Shown here piece by piece: positions 45,954 to 54,441 of a stretch of DNA of 64,000 nucleotides (positions are counted from its first letter, which is position 1; the number at the start of each line of letters is the position of its first letter). The notes under the pieces are model-generated. The model had not been told where the DNA came from and did not search any database. It saw nothing but the letters and a program-made list of their open reading frames with translations. Source of the stretch: Mesorhizobium sp. PAMC28654 (GTDB lineage Bacteria; Pseudomonadota; Alphaproteobacteria; Rhizobiales; Rhizobiaceae); NCBI RefSeq assembly GCF_020616515.1, contig NZ_CP085135.1:1364001-1428000 (forward strand), in the 5' to 3' direction. The position numbers were made by a program, and so were the translations under genes.

Positions 45954-46298
45954 TTAACCCAGCCGCTCGACATAGACTTTGATACGCCCGCCGCAGGAAA
46001 GACCGACCTGCCAGGCGGTTTCGTCGGCGACACCGAACTCCAGCATTTTCGCCTTGCCGCTGTCGATGACGTCGATGGCTTCGGTGACCACGGCGCCCTC
46101 GACGCAGCCGCCCGAGACGGAGCCGTGGAAATTGCCTTCCGCGTCGATGACCAGATGACTGCCGACCGGACGCGGCGCCGAGCCCCAGGTCTCGACCACA
46201 GTGGCAATCGCGACGTCCTTGCCGTCTTTCATCCAGCCCTCGGCAATGATCAGCGCGTCACGCGCTTCATCAAGGTAGATGCTGTTTTCCATCACCAT
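45954..46298 (-). CDS. XdhC/CoxI family protein (N-terminal part)
   Basis: The 114-residue protein is the stand-alone XdhC/CoxI N-terminal domain: DVAIATVVETWGSAPRPVGS, then GNFHGSVSGGCVEGAVVTEA with its conserved Cys. It works with the Rossmann-type partner encoded downstream in molybdenum cofactor insertion. It follows the CoxE-like gene by 39 bases. The palindromic repeat begins right after its stop. Confidence 0.9.
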   Translation of the reverse strand: MVMENSIYLDEARDALIIAEGWMKDGKDVAIATVVETWGSAPRPVGSHLVIDAEGNFHGSVSGGCVEGAVVTEAIDVIDSGKAKMLEFGVADETAWQVGLSCGGRIKVYVERLG

Positions 46299-46337
46299 TT
46301 CTCCTGAAGTCTGTTTTTCGCCTGGGGAAACATATGG

Positions 46338-47582
46338 CTATGCAGCGCGCCTCGCGCCAGCGTCCATCCATCGGCGGGGATCGACCGACTGCGTCGACTT
46401 CTTGTCCAGCGACGCGCACAGATCGGCCAGCGCCTCGAGATTGTGCACCGAGCGGAACTCGTCGACATGCGGCAGCATCGCCTTGACGCCACGCGCCCTG
46501 GCTTCGAAGCCATCGAAGCGCAGCAGCGGGTTCAGCCAGATCAGGCGACGGCAGGATTTGTGCAGGCGTTCCATCTCCTCCGACAGGCCGGCGACATCGT
46601 CGCGCTCCAGCCCATCGGTGATCAGCAGCACCACGGCCCCCTGTCCCAGCACGCGCCGCGACCACAGCCGGTTGAACTCGGCCAGCGTGTCGCCGATACG
46701 GGTACCGCCCGACCAGTCCTTGACCGCCGCCGAGCAGTCAGCAAGTGCGGCGTCGGGGTCGCGATGGCGCATCTGGCGCGTCAGGTTGGTAAGCCTGGTG
46801 CCGAAGACAAAGGCATGCACGCGACGGCGCTTTTCGGTCAGCGCGTGCAGGAAATGCAGGAAAATGCGCGTGTACTGACTCATCGAGCCGGAAATGTCGG
46901 CAAGCACCACCAGCGGCGGATGAACCTCGCGTGGGGATCGAAATTTCGGCAGGATCAGTTCGCCGCCGGTTCGCGCGGCCGAGCGCATCATGGCGCGCGG
47001 ATCGATGCGGCGGCCATGTGCGTCGGCCTTGAAACGTCTTGTCCTGACCAGATCGAAGGGCAGCCGCAACTGTGTGATCGCCTTCTTGGCGTCCGCCATC
47101 TCGGTGGCGTTCATCTGGGCAAAGTCCTTGCCCCGCAGCACCTCGCTGCCGGAAAAGGTGAAGCGGGCATCGACCTCGATCTCGGGAATTTCCTGAACCG
47201 GCTGGCTCTTCTGATGGCCTTCGAACATCGCCTGGCTGACACGGCTTTCCGCCGCGCGCGGCTTCTGCTTTTCGCGGTTGTCGGGCGCCACCGGCGAAAA
47301 CATGGCCAGCATCTTCTCGATCAGCTCACGCGACTTCCAGAACAACCGGAAGGCTTCGTCGAACGTGGCGTGATCCTCATGCCGGGACACCAGCACGGCG
47401 TGCAGCGTCCAGTAGAAATCGTCGCGGGAGCCTATGCCGGCCGCAAGCACCGCTTCGATGGCGTCCTTGACCGAGGCCGGCCCGACCCGCATGCCGGATT
47501 TGCGCAGCGCGCGGGCGAAGTAGACGATGTTGTCGGCGATCCGCCCGACCGCGGTCGCCTCTTTTGGCTCGGAGCGCGCCAC
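46338..47582 (-). CDS. VWA domain protein (CoxE-like)
   Basis: The 414-residue protein has a C-terminal von Willebrand factor A domain with the metal-ion site LADISGSMSQYTR (DxSxS) and TRIGDTLAEFNRLW. The N-terminal part contains RIADNIVYFARALRKSGMRV, typical of CoxE. In CO dehydrogenase maturation, CoxE works with the AAA protein CoxD to assemble the copper-molybdenum active site. The gene follows the MoxR/CoxD-like gene by 5 bases, as expected for partners. Confidence 0.93.
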   Translation of the reverse strand: MARSEPKEATAVGRIADNIVYFARALRKSGMRVGPASVKDAIEAVLAAGIGSRDDFYWTLHAVLVSRHEDHATFDEAFRLFWKSRELIEKMLAMFSPVAPDNREKQKPRAAESRVSQAMFEGHQKSQPVQEIPEIEVDARFTFSGSEVLRGKDFAQMNATEMADAKKAITQLRLPFDLVRTRRFKADAHGRRIDPRAMMRSAARTGGELILPKFRSPREVHPPLVVLADISGSMSQYTRIFLHFLHALTEKRRRVHAFVFGTRLTNLTRQMRHRDPDAALADCSAAVKDWSGGTRIGDTLAEFNRLWSRRVLGQGAVVLLITDGLERDDVAGLSEEMERLHKSCRRLIWLNPLLRFDGFEARARGVKAMLPHVDEFRSVHNLEALADLCASLDKKSTQSVDPRRWMDAGARRAA

Positions 47583-47587
47583 GGGCC

Positions 47588-48517
47588 CTACTCCGCCGCC
47601 GAAAGCTCGGCCTTCACCTCGTTGAGGATCCGCCGGCCTTCGCCCTGTTCGATGCGGGCAATGTCATCCTGGTACTTCAGCAGCACGCCGATCGTGTCGG
47701 ACACGGTTTCGGGATCGAGCGCCACCTTGTCGAGTTCGGTCAGCGCGCCGGCCCAGTCGATTGTCTCGGCGACGCCCGGCATCTTGAACAGCTCGATCTG
47801 GCGCAGCTTCTGGACAAACGAAACCACTTCGGCGGAAAGGCGACGATTGGCTTCCGGCACTTTTCGATGGACGATCTCCAGTTCGCGCTCGGCATTCGGA
47901 TAGTCGACCCAGTGATAGAGGCAGCGGCGCTTCAGCGCATCGTGGATCTCTCGTGTGCGGTTGGTGGTGATGATGACGATCGGCGGTTCTTCCGCCTTGA
48001 TCGTGCCGAGTTCGGGAACCGTCACTTGGAAGTCGGACAGGATTTCAAGCAGGAACGCCTCGAACGCCTCGTCGGTGCGGTCGAGTTCGTCGATCAGGAA
48101 AACCGGGGCGGCACCGGTCTTGCCGGTCAGGGCATCCAGCACCGGGCGGCGGATCAGGTATTTTTCGGAGAAGACGTTGCGCTCCATGTCGGAGCGATCG
48201 ACCTTGCCGGCCGCCTCCTCCATGCGGATCTCGATCATCTGCGCCGCATAATTCCACTCGTAAACGGCCGATGAGACATCGAGGCCTTCGTAGCACTGCA
48301 GCCGGATCAGCCGGCGGCCCAGCGACTGGGCGAGAACCTTGGCGATCTCGGTCTTGCCTACGCCAGCCTCGCCTTCGAGGAATAGCGGGCGCTTCATGCG
48401 CAGCGACAGGAACAGCACCGTCGCCAATGACCGATCCGCGACATAGTCCGCGCCGGTCAGAAGATCGAGTGTTTCGTCGATCGTCCGCGGCACGGCGCGC
48501 GGTGTCAGCTCGGTCAT
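47588..48517 (-). CDS. MoxR family AAA ATPase (CoxD-like)
   Basis: This 309-residue AAA+ chaperone-like ATPase has Walker A GEAGVGKTEIAKVL, Walker B VFLIDELDRTDE and sensor 1 IVIITTNRTREIHD. MoxR proteins remodel target proteins together with a VWA partner, here the CoxE-like protein encoded directly downstream. By analogy with CoxD it could unfold an apo-molybdo-hydroxylase for metal insertion. Confidence 0.93.
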   Translation of the reverse strand: MTELTPRAVPRTIDETLDLLTGADYVADRSLATVLFLSLRMKRPLFLEGEAGVGKTEIAKVLAQSLGRRLIRLQCYEGLDVSSAVYEWNYAAQMIEIRMEEAAGKVDRSDMERNVFSEKYLIRRPVLDALTGKTGAAPVFLIDELDRTDEAFEAFLLEILSDFQVTVPELGTIKAEEPPIVIITTNRTREIHDALKRRCLYHWVDYPNAERELEIVHRKVPEANRRLSAEVVSFVQKLRQIELFKMPGVAETIDWAGALTELDKVALDPETVSDTIGVLLKYQDDIARIEQGEGRRILNEVKAELSAAE

Positions 48518-48542
48518 TCTCTCTCCGTAGGCAGCCAGCCTG

Positions 48543-49037
48543 TTACAGCACGTGGTAGGCGCGGTCGTGATAGATCAGCGGCCGCAAATTATCGCCGATG
48601 CGCAGGCCTGTCACCTTGCCAAAAAGCACACGATGGGTGGCCAGATCCTTGGTGTCGACCAGTTCGCAATCGAACACAGCGAGCGCGCCCCTGAGCGTCG
48701 GCGCGCCGGTCGAGATCACATCCCACTCGCCAAGCGCGAAACGCTCCTCGACCGGCAGGCCGGTGATGCCGGAAAAGCCGATAGCGAGCGGCTCCTGGTG
48801 CGAGGCCAGCGTGTTCAAGGCGAATCTGCCGTTCGTCACGAAAGCTTCATTCTTGGGATTTTCGCGGTTGAGGCAGGCCAGAATTGTCGGCGGCGTGTCC
48901 GACACCGAACAGGCGGCGATCACCGTCGCGCCGCGTCGGCCGGCCGTGCCGTCGGTGGTGACCACATGGACGTGGCCAGCAAAATGGCTCATCGCGTCGC
49001 GATAGGCCTGCGGCCCAATGTCATTCTTCTTCAGCAC
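48543..49037 (-). CDS. Flavin reductase domain protein
   Basis: The 164-residue protein is an FMN-binding split barrel of the flavin reductase family: FAGHVHVVTTDGTAGRRGAT, AACSVSDTPPTILACLNREN and RFALNTLASHQEPLA. It transfers electrons from NAD(P)H to free flavin, often for a two-component monooxygenase. GTG 49037 gives the usual family length; longer readings overlap the divergent binding-protein gene. It starts the maturation operon and ends 25 bases before the MoxR gene, though a functional link with it is not obvious. Confidence 0.88.
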   Translation of the reverse strand: MLKKNDIGPQAYRDAMSHFAGHVHVVTTDGTAGRRGATVIAACSVSDTPPTILACLNRENPKNEAFVTNGRFALNTLASHQEPLAIGFSGITGLPVEERFALGEWDVISTGAPTLRGALAVFDCELVDTKDLATHRVLFGKVTGLRIGDNLRPLIYHDRAYHVL

Positions 49038-49218
49038 GGGTGATTTTCCACAGTCAGAACCCAACCCGCTATATATTGCGACATATGGCACGCCACAAGC
49101 GAAGTGCTTGGCACATATCCGTAAATTCGCGTGTTGCACCAAGGCCGGACAGCCTTTAGGTCTTTGCACCAAGAGTGCCAGAATACGCGTGACCGGTACG
49201 GAGGAATGCTTCGACATA

Positions 49219-50292
49219 ATGCGACCGGGGACAACGACAATAGCGCTGCTGCTCTGGCTGTCTCTGGCCGGCGGTGCGAGTGCCCAGGCGCTGCTGGTCG
49301 GCATCGCCGCACCCTTGTCGGGGCCATCGGCCATACTCGGCAAGCAGATCGAGACGGGCGCCATGCTGGCAGCGCAGGCGAACCGCGTCGATTTCAAGAC
49401 TGTTGATGATGCCTGCACGGCCGACGGTGGCGCGGCGGCCGCCAGGGAATTCGCGGCGGCCAAGGTCGACATCGTCGTCGGCTTTCTCTGCACCGATGCC
49501 ATCGAGGCGGCGCTACCGATCCTGAAGGACGCCAACATACCGCTCATCACGGTGGGCGTTCGCACCGAGAGCCTGACCGACCGACGTGTCAAGACTGGCT
49601 GGCTGGTCTATCGTCTCGGACCGCGCGGGGACGACGAGCGTAACGCGGTCGCCACGACCCTTACTCGGCTCTGGCAAAATGAGCTGTTCGCCATCATCGA
49701 CGACGGTACCATCTACGGCCGCGAAATGGCCGAGACGTTTCGCGCGGCGGCAGAGCAGGCCGCGCTGAAACCGGTGTTTGTCGACACGTTCCGGCCGCAG
49801 CTCGACAACCAGATCGGCCTGATCGGCAGGCTGAAGAAGGCCGGGGCGACGCATGTGTTCGCGGGCGGTGATGGCGATGACATCGCCATCATGGGCCGCG
49901 ATGCAGCCCAACTCAATGCCGGTATCGTGTTTGCAGGCGGCGAGAATTTGCGCACACCACCTGGCGACGTGCCCTATTCGGTGGGCACGTTGATGATTGC
50001 GCCGCTGGAGTGGGCCGAAGTCGCCAACCCCAAGGTGCTCCAGGCATTTGCCGATCAGAAGATCGTGCCGGACGGCTATACGCTGCCTGCCTATGCGGCG
50101 GTCGAGATCGCCAAGGCCGCGTCAGGTTTGGCTGAAACCTCGGCCAAGCCGCTGGCCGACGCACTCACCGCACATGACTTCTCGACGGCAATCGGGCCCG
50201 TGCGCTTCGACGGGAAAGGCGACCTGAGCCAGAGCCCCTACCGTGTCTTCCGCTTCGACGGCACGCGGTTTGCGCCTTTGGAAAGCAACTGA
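49219..50292 (+). CDS. Branched-chain-type ABC substrate-binding protein
   Basis: The 357-residue protein has a signal peptide (TTIALLLWLSLAGGASAQ) and a Leu/Ile/Val-binding-type (Peripla_BP_6) fold: VGIAAPLSGPSAILGKQIET, FTIDDGTIYG-like LFAIIDDGTIYGREMAETFR and PDGYTLPAYAAVEIA. No permease or ATPase gene is adjacent. The stop overlaps the start of the P1 peptidase gene (TGATG), so the two are cotranslated and probably share a ligand such as a peptide or amino amide. The start lies 14 bases after GGAGG, which is a little far. Confidence 0.88.
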   Translation: MRPGTTTIALLLWLSLAGGASAQALLVGIAAPLSGPSAILGKQIETGAMLAAQANRVDFKTVDDACTADGGAAAAREFAAAKVDIVVGFLCTDAIEAALPILKDANIPLITVGVRTESLTDRRVKTGWLVYRLGPRGDDERNAVATTLTRLWQNELFAIIDDGTIYGREMAETFRAAAEQAALKPVFVDTFRPQLDNQIGLIGRLKKAGATHVFAGGDGDDIAIMGRDAAQLNAGIVFAGGENLRTPPGDVPYSVGTLMIAPLEWAEVANPKVLQAFADQKIVPDGYTLPAYAAVEIAKAASGLAETSAKPLADALTAHDFSTAIGPVRFDGKGDLSQSPYRVFRFDGTRFAPLESN

Positions 50293-51317
50293 TGTTTAGA
50301 ACCGGCCCGCGCAATCTGATCACGGACGTTGCGGGCCTGCGCGTCGGCAATGCTTCCGACACAAGGTTGAAGTCCGGCGTGACGACAATCCTTTGCGACG
50401 AACCGGCGGTGGCCGGCGTCCAGATCCTGGGCGGCGCACCGGGAACGCGCGAGACCGATCTGCTCGAGCCGCACAATTCGGTCGAGATCGTACATGCGCT
50501 GGTGCTTTCCGGCGGCTCGGCCTTTGGCCTCGACGCGGCCTCCGGCGTCCAGGCAGCCTTGCGCGAAAACGGCATTGGGCTGGATGTCGGGGGATTTCGC
50601 GTGCCGATCGTGCCGGCGGCGATCCTGTTTGACCTGCGCAATGGCGGCGACAAGGATTGGGGCCGCTATCCGCTCTATCGCGATCTCGGCTACGAAGCAG
50701 TGCAGGCTGCGGCCACCGACTTTGCACTCGGCACGGTCGGCGCCGGCACCGGCGCGCTGACGTCCGGGCTCAAGGGCGGGCTCGGCTCGGCGTCCACCGT
50801 GCTCGACAGCGGCGTCACCATCGGCGCGCTGGCCGCCGTCAATCCCACCGGTTCGGTGACGATAGGCCGAACCCGCCATTTCTGGGCTGCACCTTTCGAG
50901 ATCGACGATGAATTCGGCGGGCTGGGCTATCCGTCGCCAATGCCTGACGACGCCAGGAAGATTCTGCTGAAATTTCGCGACAGGAAGCTGGGAGACAAGG
51001 ACATCGGCGGCGGCAACACGACCATTGCCATCATCGCCACCGATGCCGTTCTCACCAAGGCGGCGGCGAAGCGGCTGGCGATATCCGCTCATGATGGTTT
51101 CGCGCGCGCCATCTGGCCAGCGCACACACCCGCCGATGGCGACCTGGTCTTTGCGCTGGCGACAGGCAAGAGCGGAATCCAGCTTTCGCCCAATGACGCC
51201 ATCGATCTCTACGCGGCGGCCGGCGCAACGATGGCACGCGCCATCAGCCGCGGCGTACACGCCGCGACGCCCGCCGACGGCGACCTGTTTCCTGTCTGGT
51301 CGTCGCGGCCGGGCTGA
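50292..51317 (+). CDS. P1 family (DmpA-like) peptidase
   Basis: This 341-residue member of the DmpA/BapA aminopeptidase family (N-terminal nucleophile hydrolases) has LITDVAGLRVGNASDTRLKS, VLSGGSAFGLDAASGVQAAL, and the self-cleavage region DIGGGNTTIAIIATDA. There Thr243, after Asn242, is the probable nucleophile in place of the Ser of DmpA. Known members cleave N-terminal D-, L- or beta-amino acids from peptides and amides. The gene overlaps the binding-protein gene and lacks a signal peptide. Confidence 0.92.
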   Translation: MFRTGPRNLITDVAGLRVGNASDTRLKSGVTTILCDEPAVAGVQILGGAPGTRETDLLEPHNSVEIVHALVLSGGSAFGLDAASGVQAALRENGIGLDVGGFRVPIVPAAILFDLRNGGDKDWGRYPLYRDLGYEAVQAAATDFALGTVGAGTGALTSGLKGGLGSASTVLDSGVTIGALAAVNPTGSVTIGRTRHFWAAPFEIDDEFGGLGYPSPMPDDARKILLKFRDRKLGDKDIGGGNTTIAIIATDAVLTKAAAKRLAISAHDGFARAIWPAHTPADGDLVFALATGKSGIQLSPNDAIDLYAAAGATMARAISRGVHAATPADGDLFPVWSSRPG

Positions 51318-51326
51318 AGCCGTCGA

Positions 51327-51581
51327 TCACACAGGATCGGATTTTTCTTCCTCGAACGTCACCGCGACATCGGAATTCGCGGACAGCCACACCTTCTTGC
51401 CATCGACCTCGGCAACAAGGGCCAGCGAAATGTAATGGTGATGGCCCTTGTGGGCGCCCTCGCCGCTGTCGGCCCTGGTCAGCTTGATGCGCTGGCCATC
51501 GATCTTGTCGACGGTGCCGACATGCACGCCATCGGCGCCGACGACTTCCATATGCTCACGAATTTTGCTGGTGTCGGTCAT
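51327..51581 (-). CDS. DUF2171 family protein
   Basis: The 84-residue protein has the DUF2171 pattern: IREHMEVVGADGVHVGTVDK, IDGQRIKLTRADSG and HHHYISLALVAEVDGKKVWL. It is a small beta-barrel (PRC-like) fold of unknown function, often present in several copies in rhizobia and sometimes stress-related. It converges with the P1 peptidase gene, ten bases apart. Confidence 0.9.
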   Translation of the reverse strand: MTDTSKIREHMEVVGADGVHVGTVDKIDGQRIKLTRADSGEGAHKGHHHYISLALVAEVDGKKVWLSANSDVAVTFEEEKSDPV

Positions 51582-51768
51582 GGTTGGTTCTCCATTGGAC
51601 TGCCGACAATAACAAATGACAGGCCGATTGGATGCATCGCATTCGCTTTATCGGGCTCGCGACGGTCGGGGGCTGCCATGGTAAGGGATTTCCTCCACTG
51701 GCCGACGAATCGGAAACCCATGCTGATCCCCATCCTGGCTGCCGTTTGCTTGCTCGCGCACGGGAACC

Positions 51769-52323
51769 ATGCAGCTGCCTCGCGATGACCGGACACGTGT
51801 GACGACATCCGATCGGCCCGCGATGCCGAGCCGCGTCCTTGATCGTGTTCGCTGCGCCCTGCCATCGCTGCCAACCGCGCTTCTGGGCGGCTTGCTCTGG
51901 GCTGTTGTGATGGGCGCCAGCGCGCTCACCAATCTGCTGCTGGCCGGATGGGAAACACCGGCGAAGATCCGCTTGATTTCGTTGCTGTTTGCCACGGGCG
52001 GGGCGATCGCCTTCCCCGTTGGGCTTTTCCTTGCGCGGCTTGTCTCGCTCGGACGGCAGTGGGAAGTCGCCTTGGCTGCTGGCCTTGTCTGTCTGCTGGC
52101 TTCGACGATCGGTCTTACCGGCGGACTGTTCGCCCTGCAATACCGCTCCTACTATGCCGAGTGGCACGCACCCGCCTTCACCATCACCTGGGCCTTCCAG
52201 TTCGCGTTCACCGTGCTGATCGCGCTCTACCAGTTCATCGTTCTTGGCATCCGGCTCTATTTCCCCCTTGGTTTCATTGCGCTGGCAGTCGCCGGCGTCT
52301 GGTTTGCGCGACGCCAACGTTGA
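51769..52323 (+). CDS. Hypothetical membrane protein, four helices
   Basis: The 184-residue protein has four predicted membrane segments, near residues 37-57 (ALLGGLLWAVVMGASALTNL), 70-90, 101-122 (VALAAGLVCLLASTIGLTGG) and 138-178. A short Arg-rich C-terminus follows. No family is recognised. No strong ribosome-binding site marks the start; ATG 51823 is an alternative that removes 18 hydrophilic residues. It lies 62 bases upstream of purB. Confidence 0.6.
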   Translation: MQLPRDDRTRVTTSDRPAMPSRVLDRVRCALPSLPTALLGGLLWAVVMGASALTNLLLAGWETPAKIRLISLLFATGGAIAFPVGLFLARLVSLGRQWEVALAAGLVCLLASTIGLTGGLFALQYRSYYAEWHAPAFTITWAFQFAFTVLIALYQFIVLGIRLYFPLGFIALAVAGVWFARRQR

Positions 52324-52384
52324 GGATTTTGCCAGCCTCTGTTAGGACGCGGGCAACGCAACGCGACGCTGGAAATCAACAAAT

Positions 52385-53686
52385 ATGATCCCTCGCTATT
52401 CCCGGCCGGAAATGGTCGCCATCTGGTCGCCCGAAACCCGGTTCCGCATCTGGTTCGAGATCGAGGCCTATGCCTGCGATGCGCTGGCAGAACTCGGCGT
52501 GATCCCTAAGGAAGCGGCAAGAACCATCTGGGAGAAAGGCAACGCGGCGACATTCAACGTCGAGGCAATCGACGAGATCGAGCGCGTCACCAAGCATGAT
52601 GTCATCGCCTTCCTGACCCATCTCGCCGACTTCGTCGGACCCGACGCGCGTTTCATCCACCAGGGCATGACCTCGTCGGACGTTCTCGACACCTGCTTTG
52701 CGGTGCAGCTTACGCGGGCCAGCGACATTCTTCTCGCCGACATCGACGGTCTGCTCGCCGCGCTCAAGCGCCGCGCTTTCGAGCACAAGGACACCGTCAC
52801 CATCGGCCGCAGCCATGGCATCCATGCCGAGCCGACGACCTTCGGCATCAAGCTGGCGCAGGCCTATGCCGAGTTTTCGCGCTGCCGCGAGCGGCTGGTG
52901 CATGCGCGCGAAGACATCGCCACCTGCGCGATTTCGGGCGCGGTCGGCACCTTCGCCAACATCGAACCCTATGTCGAAGAGTATGTGGCGGCAAAGCTCG
53001 GCCTGAAGCCGGAGCCGGTGTCGACGCAGGTGATCCCGCGCGACCGCCACGCCATGTTCTTCGCCACGCTCGGCGTCATCGCTTCGTCGATCGAGCGGCT
53101 GGCGACCGAAATCAGGCATCTGCAGCGCACCGAAGTGCTGGAAGCGGAAGAGTTTTTTTCGCCTGGCCAAAAAGGCTCGTCGGCGATGCCACACAAGCGC
53201 AACCCGGTGCTGACCGAAAACCTCACCGGCCTCGCCCGCATGGTGCGCTCCATGGCGCTGCCGGCAATGGAGAATGTAGCGCTCTGGCACGAGCGCGACA
53301 TTTCACACTCCTCGGTCGAGCGCATGATCGGTCCGGACGCGACGGTGACGCTCGATTTCGCGCTGTCGCGGCTGACCGGCGTCGTCGACAAGCTGCTCGT
53401 CTATCCCGAGAACATGCTGAAGAACATGAACAAGTTCCGCGGTCTCGTGCATTCGCAGCGCGTGATGCTGGCGCTGACGCAGGCGGGCCTGTCGCGTGAG
53501 GATTCTTACCGCCTGGTGCAGCGCAATGCCATGAAAGTGTGGGAGCAAGGCGCTGATTTTCTTGAGGAATTATTGGCCGACAAGGAAGTCACCGCCGCCC
53601 TGCCGGAAGCCGAGATCCGCGAGAAATTCGACCTCGGCTATCACACCAAGCATGTCGATACGATCTTCAAGCGCGTATTCGGATAG
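52385..53686 (+). CDS. purB: Adenylosuccinate lyase
   Basis: This 433-residue member of the fumarase/aspartase superfamily has the signature loop GSSAMPHKRNPV, the THLADFVGPDARFIHQGMTS segment and the catalytic His region TIGRSHGIHAEPT. It removes fumarate from SAICAR and from adenylosuccinate in purine synthesis. It is the first of five purine genes on this strand in the window, although five other genes separate it from purC. Confidence 0.96.
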   Translation: MIPRYSRPEMVAIWSPETRFRIWFEIEAYACDALAELGVIPKEAARTIWEKGNAATFNVEAIDEIERVTKHDVIAFLTHLADFVGPDARFIHQGMTSSDVLDTCFAVQLTRASDILLADIDGLLAALKRRAFEHKDTVTIGRSHGIHAEPTTFGIKLAQAYAEFSRCRERLVHAREDIATCAISGAVGTFANIEPYVEEYVAAKLGLKPEPVSTQVIPRDRHAMFFATLGVIASSIERLATEIRHLQRTEVLEAEEFFSPGQKGSSAMPHKRNPVLTENLTGLARMVRSMALPAMENVALWHERDISHSSVERMIGPDATVTLDFALSRLTGVVDKLLVYPENMLKNMNKFRGLVHSQRVMLALTQAGLSREDSYRLVQRNAMKVWEQGADFLEELLADKEVTAALPEAEIREKFDLGYHTKHVDTIFKRVFG

Positions 53687-53694
53687 GATCTTTG

Positions 53695-54423
53695 ATGCGG
53701 CTGGCTGTCGTTTCGGACATCCATGGCAATCTTCGCGCGCTGGAGGCGGTCCATGCGCGCATCAAGGAAAGTTCTCCAGACATCATCGTCAATCTGGGTG
53801 ACTGTGTCTCCGGCCCGTTGTGGCCGGAGGAAACCGCGCAATACCTGATCACCGAGAACTGGCCGACCGTGCGCGGCAATCACGACCGGGTTCTGATAGA
53901 GCCGCCGGTTTCCGGGTTGGAAGATATCGATGCCTTTACCCACCGGTGTCTCTCCGGGGCATCCTTGGCCTGGCTTTCGAGCTTGCCAACCACCCTGCTC
54001 CTAACTCCGGAAATCCTGCTGTGTCACGGCAGTCCAGACAGCGACGAGACGTTCCTGCTCGAGGAAGACGGCGGCAATCACTTCTATCCGTCCGGGGAAG
54101 ACCAGGTCAGGCGCAAGCTCGGACGTGCCGTTGCCGGGCTTGTCTTGTGCGGCCATACACATACGCCACGCGTCGTGCATCTGTCCGACAGTCAGCTGAT
54201 ACTCAATCCCGGCAGCGTTGGCGTCCAGGCCTTCCCCGGCCTCACCGTGACCGGTAGCCCGCATGCCCGCTTCGCGATCGCCACACGCGCCGACGGAGGC
54301 TGGTCGTTCAGTCACAGCATGATTGGCTATGATTGGACGCAAGCCTCCGCACGCGCGGCGGCAGCTGGATTCGCCAGTTGGGAGCATGGGCTGCTGACAG
54401 GCTTCGGAGCGATGTCGGGGTAA
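53695..54423 (+). CDS. Metallophosphoesterase (YfcE/MJ0936 type)
   Basis: The 242-residue protein has the five metal-binding motifs of calcineurin-like phosphoesterases: SDIHGN, NLGDCVSGPL, RGNHD, LLCHGSP and LCGHTHTPR. It would bind two metal ions and hydrolyse a phosphomonoester or diester of unknown identity. ATG 53695 is used; an in-frame TTG stands directly before it. It begins 8 bases after the purB stop and is probably cotranscribed with purB. Confidence 0.92.
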   Translation: MRLAVVSDIHGNLRALEAVHARIKESSPDIIVNLGDCVSGPLWPEETAQYLITENWPTVRGNHDRVLIEPPVSGLEDIDAFTHRCLSGASLAWLSSLPTTLLLTPEILLCHGSPDSDETFLLEEDGGNHFYPSGEDQVRRKLGRAVAGLVLCGHTHTPRVVHLSDSQLILNPGSVGVQAFPGLTVTGSPHARFAIATRADGGWSFSHSMIGYDWTQASARAAAAGFASWEHGLLTGFGAMSG

Positions 54424-54441
54424 GATCCGAACGGAGCCTCC

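Noticed and set aside
46443..47903. Long plus-strand open frame of about 486 codons opposite CoxE/CoxD-like genes
   Set aside because: It lies antisense to clear VWA and AAA+ genes and has a composition typical of shadow frames (His/Gln/Arg-rich, no motifs).
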